From the NCBI GenBank assembly GCA_009692275.1, contig SHZL01000208.1, positions 1 to 5,065 on the forward strand: a stretch of DNA of 5,065 bases. The letters run 5' to 3'. The stretch comes from Lysobacterales bacterium (GTDB lineage: Bacteria; Pseudomonadota; Gammaproteobacteria; Xanthomonadales; SZUA-36). Shown one piece after another: positions 1-5,065 of the stretch. A program made the position numbers and the translations under genes. Below the pieces are notes generated by a model. The model saw nothing but the letters and a program-made list of their open reading frames with translations, was not told the origin of the DNA and searched no databases. Each line of letters begins with the position of its first letter. The first letter of the stretch is position 1.

Positions 1-1306
1 GCCAGCTCAGATAGGCGTCCAGCGGGTCGTCGCGCAGATGGCGGTGAAACAGCGCGGCTGCGCGCAGCGTCGCGTTGGCAATGGAAGACGGATTGCTGTG
101 CGGTGGCACCAGGCGTAACAGGCCGCGCAGCGGCGCAGGAAGACTGGCCCCGCGCAAAATGGCTGGGTACACGCCGTAGCCGGCGAACAGCTCGTCGGCC
201 GCGTCGCCGCCCAGCGCCACTTTTTCATTGATTTGTGAGCACAGCAGCGATGTGGGCAGGATGGACGCATCGGCAAAAGGCTCTCCCAGGCGGTCCAGCA
301 CTTGTGAGGCAAAACCAAGCACGCGTTCTTCGGTGGCGGCCACCACATGGTGTTGCACATTGGGCAGCGTTCTGGCTACTGCGCGCGCGTAATCTGTTTC
401 GTCAAAATCCGGATCTTCGGGAAACCCCAGCGAGTAAACAGCAAGTGGCTGGTCGGTGGTGCGTGCCGCCAGCGTGGTGATGACCGAGCTGTCGATGCCG
501 CCACTCAACAACGTGGCCACGGGCACGTCGGCGGTTTCCACGCGCAGGCGCACCGCGTCCGTTAGACGTTCCCGAAGTTGCACGACCGCAGTCGCATAGT
601 CTGGCTGAGGGGCGTGCACCGCAGCAGCCACGGCGGTATGCAGATCGTAATAGCGCCCCTGACGCAGCCCGTCCGTCGAACTCCATTCGAGCCAGCACCC
701 CGGTTCAAGCTGCGACACACCCTCAAACGCACCGTACGGAGCCGGAATGTACGAATACAGGAAGAACAGGCCAATGGCTGCGGCATCTTCTATGAGCGTG
801 CCCTTAGCCAGGCGAATCAGCGGTGGCATTTCAGAGGCAAAGGCCAAGCCACCCGCACGCCGGTGGACAAACAGCGGTTTCTCGCCAAACCGGTCGCGCA
901 CCAGCGTGAGGTGGCGCGTGCGCCGGTCCCACATGGCAAAGGCGAACATGCCTTCCAATCGTTCGAGGCACTCGCGGCCCCACTGCATCCAAGCACGCAG
1001 CAACACCTCGGTATCGGATGTGGTTTTGAAACTGTGGCCTGCGCCCTGGAGCTCCGCACGCAGCGCGCGGTAATTGTAGATTTCGCCGTTGAATACAAGC
1101 GCCAGGTCGCCGGCAAACATCGGCTGTTCAGCCCGTTCAGCCAGATCGACAATGGCCAGCCGCCTGTGGCCAAGCCGCACCTCGTGTTCGTGCCAAACCG
1201 CGCCGCCGTCTGGACCACGGTGGCGAATCAGGTCAAGGGCATCAATGAACGCCGCATCGTTCAAGCCATCGCTGGCTGAACCCACGGCCCCTAAGATTCC
1301 GCACAT
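1..1306 (-). CDS. asnB: Glutamine-hydrolysing asparagine synthase-like amidotransferase, 3' end cut off by the window
   Basis: Two-domain amidotransferase: an N-terminal Ntn-hydrolase releases ammonia from glutamine, and a C-terminal ATP-pyrophosphatase domain activates a carboxylate by adenylation so that it can be amidated. I read 435 codons from ATG at 1306 with no stop, so the gene continues past base 1; relatives are roughly 600-650 residues. Visible motifs: MCGI with the nucleophile Cys2, RHRGPDG (28-34), GHRRLAIVDL (46-55), FNGEIYN (72-78), SDTE (97-100), the PP-loop SGGIDS (268-273), and GGDAADELF (366-374). The start is fixed by Cys2, which must be exposed after Met removal, and by an AGGA eight bases upstream. 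The start overlaps the end of the preceding glycosyltransferase gene by 16 bases. The family makes asparagine, but homologues inside polysaccharide loci (WbpS-like, or exosortase-associated amidotransferases) are thought to amidate sugar carboxyls; the location favours that role, as inference. This is the most GC-rich gene of the window. The symbol denotes the family only. Confidence 0.95.
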   Translation of the reverse strand, partial: MCGILGAVGSASDGLNDAAFIDALDLIRHRGPDGGAVWHEHEVRLGHRRLAIVDLAERAEQPMFAGDLALVFNGEIYNYRALRAELQGAGHSFKTTSDTEVLLRAWMQWGRECLERLEGMFAFAMWDRRTRHLTLVRDRFGEKPLFVHRRAGGLAFASEMPPLIRLAKGTLIEDAAAIGLFFLYSYIPAPYGAFEGVSQLEPGCWLEWSSTDGLRQGRYYDLHTAVAAAVHAPQPDYATAVVQLRERLTDAVRLRVETADVPVATLLSGGIDSSVITTLAARTTDQPLAVYSLGFPEDPDFDETDYARAVARTLPNVQHHVVAATEERVLGFASQVLDRLGEPFADASILPTSLLCSQINEKVALGGDAADELFAGYGVYPAILRGASLPAPLRGLLRLVPPHSNPSSIANATLRAAALFHRHLRDDPLDAYLSW

Positions 1307-2463
1307 ACGTTTCGTCCTGTCAAGCGCGTAAAAAGTGCCAGATACCGCTTTCGGCACGCTTCCATGGAATACCGCTCTCTCGCGTGCTGGCGCGCTGCGT
1401 CCCCCATCTTCCGGCGAAGATCGGGGTCACCGAGCAGTCTGGTGATTGCCAAGGCAATCTGCCGCGCATCCCGTTGCACCACAAAACCGGTCACACCTTC
1501 GACGTGGCATTCGGTCACGCCAGGCGCATCCGCCACAACGGACGGAAGAGCGGCCGCCATTCCTTCTAGCACTGCGTTGCTCATGCCTTCCCAAGCTGAT
1601 GCGTTGACAAAAATCTCAGCCTTCTTGAGAACTGCAGGCACGTCTTCGCGCCGTCCAAGCAGGTGAATCCGGTTGGCTGCAGGTGATGCATTGGCCCGTC
1701 TTCTCAGGTTGTCCATTTCTTCACCGTCGCCGACAATCCACAGCGCCGCATTCCCAAATTCACCCGCAATCCGATCAAACGCATCGATGATGATGGCTTG
1801 GCCTTTGTGTGGCAACAATCGCCCCACAGAAACCAGCACAGGCCCCGTCACTTCGGGCACAGGCGACACAAGGTCGGCTTCTGCTCTGATATCGAAACTA
1901 CGCCAATCGAGACCGTTCTCCAGGGTTGCCAGCTTTTCCTGCTGGGTCAACGGAGCCAGGGAGGCGGTAACCGCCTTTGAGTTCCCGGCCACAGCATCAA
2001 ACGGCCGGTAAATCAGGCGAAAAAGCGGGTTACTACCCATAGCCGACTTGGTGATCCGGTGCACATAAGCCCAAGCTGTTTTGCGAAACATCATTGCGGC
2101 CGGCCATGCAACAAGAGCCCCCTGGAAGCCATGAACCACGCAAACCGCAGGCTTGCGGCGCCAGACGAGTTTGAGAAAACGAAACTGCAGCAGTGGCAGT
2201 AGCGGCAGCAGTAGCGCAAACTCGCGCCAAGCGGTGCCGGTTGTAACCGACCCTGTATGCAGGTCCACTTGGCCGAGTGTGGGCGCGCGTTGAGCAAACA
2301 GTTGAGAACATTGCGCATCGCGGTACAAAAAAACGAATGTCTCGCTCACCTCCCCGCGCGGTTCAGACCCAAAATACTGCGATAGCTGCTGCTCACCCCC
2401 ATGGGCCCCGTATGTGCGCATGAGGTGCATGACCGGCAGCGGCGGAAGGGCATCAATTTTCAT
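1291..2463 (-). CDS. Family 4 (GT-B) glycosyltransferase
   Basis: Retaining glycosyltransferase expected to move a sugar from a nucleotide-sugar donor to a lipid-linked acceptor at the cytoplasmic face of the inner membrane. The product is 390 residues, normal for GT4. The N-terminal Rossmann domain has the acceptor-side glycine loop HGGEQQ (21-26). The C-terminal donor domain has SVGRLLPHKG (212-221), with R215 and K220 at the usual phosphate-contacting positions, WIVGDGEE (242-249), and the diagnostic E-x7-E motif with E292 and E300 followed by PSVVADAPGVTE. A leucine/proline-rich hydrophobic stretch (84-92) may help membrane docking. The ATG at 2463 overlaps the methyltransferase stop as ATGA; no good Shine-Dalgarno precedes it, so translation is probably coupled. 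Later methionines (12 and 15) are alternative starts but would lose this overlap. The stop TAG (1291-1293) lies within the asnB start region. Donor and acceptor sugars cannot be deduced. There is no signal peptide. Confidence 0.95.
   Translation of the reverse strand: MKIDALPPLPVMHLMRTYGAHGGEQQLSQYFGSEPRGEVSETFVFLYRDAQCSQLFAQRAPTLGQVDLHTGSVTTGTAWREFALLLPLLPLLQFRFLKLVWRRKPAVCVVHGFQGALVAWPAAMMFRKTAWAYVHRITKSAMGSNPLFRLIYRPFDAVAGNSKAVTASLAPLTQQEKLATLENGLDWRSFDIRAEADLVSPVPEVTGPVLVSVGRLLPHKGQAIIIDAFDRIAGEFGNAALWIVGDGEEMDNLRRRANASPAANRIHLLGRREDVPAVLKKAEIFVNASAWEGMSNAVLEGMAAALPSVVADAPGVTECHVEGVTGFVVQRDARQIALAITRLLGDPDLRRKMGDAARQHARERYSMEACRKRYLALFTRLTGRNVCAES
1315..1318 (-). promoter_or_regulatory. 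Ribosome binding site of the asnB-like gene
   Basis: On the minus strand AGGA lies eight bases before the ATG at 1306, inside the last codons of the upstream glycosyltransferase gene. It supports independent initiation at the Cys2-generating start despite the 16-base overlap. Confidence 0.6.
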
Positions 2464-3101
2464 GAAAATCTGATCGGCTCACATGGCTTGGCAACCAGCA
2501 TCGTCGTCTGTGCGGTCAGGCGATGCCTACCGTTCACCCATGAGATTTCGGTAATGACAAAGCCGGCCAACTTCAAGAAGTATTGCACAAGGTGCATATT
2601 TGGAATGAAGATGTGCTGATCGTGCAAAGGGTGGTTGTCGTTGAAGTTCGGTCCGAAAAATCCGGAGAAACGCCCGGCAACCGCATACCCAAAGATGCTT
2701 CTCCAATTGTGCACATTTGGAAACGTCAGCAGCAAGCGCCCTTCTGGCGCTACGATATTCCGCAACTCCACCAGATACTGGAACGGGTTGACAAGATGTT
2801 CCATCACTTCTGTTGACACAACCCAATCGAACTGCCGGCCGCCAAGCTGCGATGACCATCCAGCCTGCGACAGGTCCACGCCATTGAATACAGCGACCTC
2901 GGCAGGCATTGTGGCTGCCCAGCCAACGCCAGCGAGGTGTTGAACCCCGTTTTTCCGCAACCGTTCAAGTAACCGCCCATCTCCGCACCCAACGTCCACA
3001 ACCGCCAGCCCGGCCGGGTCTCCGCGGCAGAGAACCCACCGAGACACCGACTCCAGAATCGCGCGAGTATTCGCATCCAATACTTCTACATCGTTATTCA
3101 A
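2460..3101 (-). CDS. Class I SAM-dependent methyltransferase (Methyltransf_11/23 type), TTG start
   Basis: Small Rossmann-fold methyltransferase of 213 residues, of the type found in O-antigen and capsule loci, where such enzymes methylate sugars or modify chain ends. Motif I is VVDVGCGDG (34-42); the post-β4 region is FDWVVSTEVMEHL (91-103), followed by GRLLLTFPNV, the strand and turn typical of the Methyltransf_11/23 group. The usual acidic residue at the end of β2 is not seen: the segment reads LAGVGWAATMP. I place the start at TTG 3101, because GGAGG lies seven bases upstream and the TTG follows the GT2 stop by one base; no ATG exists before motif I. A longer reading from another TTG at 3152 adds 17 residues that only re-read the end of the GT2 gene. 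The end overlaps the GT4 start as ATGA. The C-terminal part (FFGPNFNDNHPLHDQH, then a hydrophobic helix) probably shapes the acceptor pocket. The substrate is unknown. Confidence 0.9.
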   Translation of the reverse strand: MNNDVEVLDANTRAILESVSRWVLCRGDPAGLAVVDVGCGDGRLLERLRKNGVQHLAGVGWAATMPAEVAVFNGVDLSQAGWSSQLGGRQFDWVVSTEVMEHLVNPFQYLVELRNIVAPEGRLLLTFPNVHNWRSIFGYAVAGRFSGFFGPNFNDNHPLHDQHIFIPNMHLVQYFLKLAGFVITEISWVNGRHRLTAQTTMLVAKPCEPIRFS

Positions 3102-3102
3102 T

Positions 3103-3852
3103 TCACATCCTCCACCAAATGCGTTTGAGTGCCAGCAGGCAGGCGCCAGCAAACTTTGGAAGCCCGTGCCTTTCGGTCACCGTTCGGAATTCCAGCAAAC
3201 TTGCGCCCATGTTGACCTCCGACAGCCCGCCCTGCAGCATGACCGTCAAGGGCATGTCATGTTTGAGGCCAGGCCACTTCGCAGTAAGGCGCAGGATCAT
3301 GTCGTGATCCGCCGCAATTCTGTAGCGCGTATCGTACAGACCCACTGCGTCGTATTGCATGCGTGACACGATCAGCGCCGGGTGCGGGAGAAACGCCGAG
3401 ACGAACAGACGCCACCGACTGTAGTTCCAATCCTGAAGGTCGCGACTGGCATCGGCAAACTCACGCCACATCGAGAAGTAGTTCGTACGGTCCGGGTCGA
3501 GCGTCTTCACCGCCGTCTGAAGAACATCCGGCGCTGCGTAGAAGTCATCAGAGTTGAGGATATGAATCCAATCCCCTGTCGCCACGCTGATGCCTTTGTT
3601 CATGGCATCGTAAACCCCTTGATCAGGTTCACTGATTATTTTGGAAACCGCATGCCCGTAATCATCAACGATAGCCAAGGTTTCGTCCGATGATCCTCCG
3701 TCCACGATGATGTACTCGACGTTTTGATATGTCTGCCCAACCACACTCGCCAGAGTCCGCCTGATCGTCTGCGCACTGTTGTAGCAAACGGTAATTACTG
3801 AGATTTTCGGACTGGATTGCCTTTTAAAGAGCATAGAGGGTTGTGTGTTCAT
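3103..3852 (-). CDS. Family 2 glycosyltransferase (GT-A fold, WfgS/WcaE-like)
   Basis: Inverting GT-A glycosyltransferase of 249 residues, presumably adding a sugar to the lipid-linked repeat unit in the cytoplasm. The Rossmann-like nucleotide-binding half starts at once with KISVITVCYNSAQTI (16-30), then QTYQNVEYIIVDGGSSD (40-56) with the UDP-contacting D51, then EPDQGVYDAMNKG (75-87), and the metal-binding DXD-like motif NSDD (100-103). The second half has PHPALIVSR (156-164) and YRIAADHDMILRL (177-189), the region that usually carries the catalytic base. This arrangement matches the short WfgS/WcaE-like group. The ATG at 3852 overlaps the acyltransferase stop as ATGA; GGGGAG lies ten bases upstream, somewhat far. 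An open frame extends to 4053, but the extra 67 residues only re-read the acyltransferase gene and have no family similarity. There are no membrane segments. The stop is TGA at 3103-3105, one base before the methyltransferase TTG. The sugar specificity is unknown. Confidence 0.94.
   Translation of the reverse strand: MNTQPSMLFKRQSSPKISVITVCYNSAQTIRRTLASVVGQTYQNVEYIIVDGGSSDETLAIVDDYGHAVSKIISEPDQGVYDAMNKGISVATGDWIHILNSDDFYAAPDVLQTAVKTLDPDRTNYFSMWREFADASRDLQDWNYSRWRLFVSAFLPHPALIVSRMQYDAVGLYDTRYRIAADHDMILRLTAKWPGLKHDMPLTVMLQGGLSEVNMGASLLEFRTVTERHGLPKFAGACLLALKRIWWRM
3109..3116 (-). promoter_or_regulatory. Strong Shine-Dalgarno that sets the TTG start of the methyltransferase
   Basis: The minus strand reads GGTGGAGG here, ending seven bases before the TTG at 3101. 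It lies within the last codons of the GT2 gene (Trp-Trp-Arg-Met-stop), so those codons double as a ribosome site. It is the best Shine-Dalgarno in the window and is what decides the start. Confidence 0.75.
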
Positions 3853-5003
3853 CGCAATGCAACTCCCCGAACCCGGTTTCTTAAGCCCTTTGTAAACGGC
3901 TCTGTCAGAAGGGCGACTGCCCAAGATGCAACCAGGCACAAGAAAATACACAGCAAAAACAGGTACACACTCCCCACGGGAAACAGCGAAAGCATAACGA
4001 CCGTCACCGCATAGTGATTGAGGTATACGGGGTAGGAGAGATCGCCCAGCCATTGATCCAGCCGGTTCACGGAAATACCCTTGCGAGTACGGGCAAGAAT
4101 TGCGACCACGGCAAACAAAACCACCAGCAAAGCAACTGGCCCCCAGACAAAGCTATTCGACCCCCTGCCGACATACAGCACAAAATGGCTGATGCACATC
4201 GCCAGACTCAAAAGGGAGGCCAGCCTTGCGCTTGGGTTTGACTTTTCAATTGCTAAATAAAGCGAAACACCCAGCATGAAGTACGGCCCAAAGCTGAAGT
4301 AATTTAAAAAGGACGCATTCGTCCAGAGAGACAAGAAGAAGAGAGCCGAGAACAAGACAAAGGCCAGCGACATTGCATAACTGCGCAGCACCCCCAAGAA
4401 TCTTCCCACAGTAAGCATCCAACAAAGCAGTGCATAAACCACATAGAAATGAATTTCAACCCTGACCGCCCAAACGTAGCGCACAAATGGATAGTCTGGC
4501 TGCAACCCTACGTGTCCAAGACCATACAGCACAATGATCAACAGGAAGTTTGACAGCAAGTTGTTTCCGGAGAATATCCCTTCGGGAACCGAATCGTAGT
4601 CAAAGAAGACCATCTGGCCCAGCGAAGCGAGCCAGAGGTGGGCGAAGATGGACAACAGCAACGCCGCCAGATACGGCGGAATGATTCGCAGCGCCCGGTT
4701 GAGCAGGAATTTGCCTATTCTTTGCCTGTAGAACAGATCGAGCGCTTCTGCAATGATGTAACCAGACAGGCAGAAGAAAACCATCACGGCAACATTACCC
4801 AAGCCCCAAGGCTTGAGTGCTGATTCAATCTCTGGCCCACCGAGCCGTGCAGAGTGGCTGATGACAACCATCAAAGCAAGAACAAATCGGAATATTCCAA
4901 AATATCGATAACTTGTACTCACCTCGGTAGCGGGCATGGTTTGCTCTTTATGGCTATACATGTGCTTCTTTGAAGTTTTCTTGGATCGAAAAACAAACTT
5001 CAT
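3849..5003 (-). CDS. Inner-membrane acyltransferase, AT3 family (OafA/NodX-like)
   Basis: Integral membrane protein that probably transfers an acyl group, usually acetyl from acetyl-CoA, to a hydroxyl of a surface polysaccharide sugar. The product is 384 residues with about ten hydrophobic segments, as usual for the stand-alone AT3 domain. Visible landmarks: FRFVLALMVVISHS (38-51) with the catalytic-type H50, GNVAVMVFFCLSGYII (69-84), RALRIIPPY (103-111) with the conserved arginines, VRVEIHFY (180-187) with E183, LGDLSYPVYLNHY (319-331), and a TEPF motif in the last helix (E368). No C-terminal SGNH domain is present. The first ATG (5003) follows an in-frame TGA directly and has only a weak ribosome site; the ATG at 4937 is preceded by AAAGAG at a good distance and would remove a lysine-rich stretch of 22 residues, so the true start may be there or at 4961. 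The AT-rich codons differ from asnB. It is the first complete gene of the operon, and its stop overlaps the GT2 start. Confidence 0.93.
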   Translation of the reverse strand: MKFVFRSKKTSKKHMYSHKEQTMPATEVSTSYRYFGIFRFVLALMVVISHSARLGGPEIESALKPWGLGNVAVMVFFCLSGYIIAEALDLFYRQRIGKFLLNRALRIIPPYLAALLLSIFAHLWLASLGQMVFFDYDSVPEGIFSGNNLLSNFLLIIVLYGLGHVGLQPDYPFVRYVWAVRVEIHFYVVYALLCWMLTVGRFLGVLRSYAMSLAFVLFSALFFLSLWTNASFLNYFSFGPYFMLGVSLYLAIEKSNPSARLASLLSLAMCISHFVLYVGRGSNSFVWGPVALLVVLFAVVAILARTRKGISVNRLDQWLGDLSYPVYLNHYAVTVVMLSLFPVGSVYLFLLCIFLCLVASWAVALLTEPFTKGLRNRVRGVALR

Positions 5004-5033
5004 TCAAAACACACACCACCATATGTGCAAAGC

Positions 5034-5065
5034 CTACAACATGCGGTTCGCGTCGCTTTGAAACC
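5034..5065 (-). CDS. Possible 3' tail of an upstream gene
   Basis: At the right edge one minus-strand frame reads FQSDANRML and then TAG (5034-5036). The last seven sense codons all end in G or C, as expected for a coding frame in this high-GC host, and the stop sits 30 bases before the acyltransferase ATG. This suggests that another gene of the same operon ends here. Nine codons are too few to identify a product. The other two minus-strand frames are also open from the edge and close inside the start region of the acyltransferase (at about 5000 and 4953), so this reading is tentative. Confidence 0.3.
   Translation of the reverse strand, partial: FQSDANRML

Noticed and set aside
578..1279. 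Plus-strand open frame of 233 codons opposite asnB
   Set aside because: It lies wholly antisense to a gene with intact catalytic motifs, its product resembles no known domain, and long antisense frames are common in GC-rich coding DNA.
2188..2215. CAG/TAG-like imperfect trinucleotide run
   Set aside because: It encodes the leucine/proline-rich segment of the GT4 gene (residues 84-92) and is too degenerate and short to be a repeat locus or contingency tract.
2033..2318. Minus-strand open frames of 92 and 75 codons within the GT4 region
   Set aside because: They are out-of-frame shadows of the GT4 gene, with cysteine- and arginine-rich translations and no recognisable motif.
3102..3152. Longer methyltransferase start at TTG 3152
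   Set aside because: It would overlap the GT2 gene by 50 bases, the 17 added residues look like no family N-terminus, and the TTG at 3101 has a far better ribosome site.
3853..4053. 67-residue N-terminal extension of the GT2 frame
   Set aside because: It re-reads the acyltransferase gene in another frame; GT2 proteins of this type begin just before the KISVITVCYNS strand, which matches the ATG at 3852.
4998..5027. Promoter-like pair on the minus strand (TTGCAC, 17 bases, TTGAAT) before the acyltransferase
   Set aside because: Only three of six and four of six positions match sigma-70 consensus, and the second box overlaps the first ATG; chance is a sufficient explanation.

Overview
The window holds five consecutive minus-strand genes that read from right to left and look like part of a surface-polysaccharide biosynthesis operon (O-antigen, capsule or exopolysaccharide). 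In transcription order they are a membrane acyltransferase of the AT3/OafA family (3849-5003), a family 2 glycosyltransferase (3103-3852), a class I SAM-dependent methyltransferase (2460-3101), a family 4 GT-B glycosyltransferase (1291-2463), and the first two thirds of a glutamine-hydrolysing asparagine synthase-like amidotransferase (1-1306, running off the left edge). The first 30 or so bases at the right edge (5034-5065) may be the tail of one more upstream gene on the same strand.

The genes are packed very tightly. Acyltransferase/GT2 and methyltransferase/GT4 each share a 4-base ATGA stop-start overlap. GT2/methyltransferase are separated by one base, with a TTG start. GT4/asnB overlap by 16 bases. 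No terminator or convincing internal promoter is visible, so a single polycistronic mRNA with translational coupling is the simplest reading. Apart from about 30 bases upstream of the acyltransferase, the window has no non-coding stretch.

The likely work split is as follows. The two glycosyltransferases add sugars to a growing lipid-linked repeat unit at the cytoplasmic face. The methyltransferase, the acyltransferase and the amidotransferase decorate sugars or precursors by methylation, O-acylation and possibly amidation of a uronic acid carboxyl group. The order of sugars and the exact acceptors cannot be read from sequence.

The organism is probably a Gram-negative proteobacterium. The high GC content of asnB (about 65% in a sampled line), its GC-rich third positions and the style of the proteins suggest a Burkholderiales-like betaproteobacterium, but this is inference. 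GC drops toward the acyltransferase (about 48% in a sampled line), which fits the mosaic ancestry typical of such loci. I see no transposase, tRNA, rRNA, CRISPR array or inverted repeat. The gene families are familiar; the most unusual points are the TTG start with a near-perfect Shine-Dalgarno, a methyltransferase that lacks the usual acidic SAM-ribose ligand, and an amidotransferase whose setting suggests a sugar rather than aspartate as acceptor.
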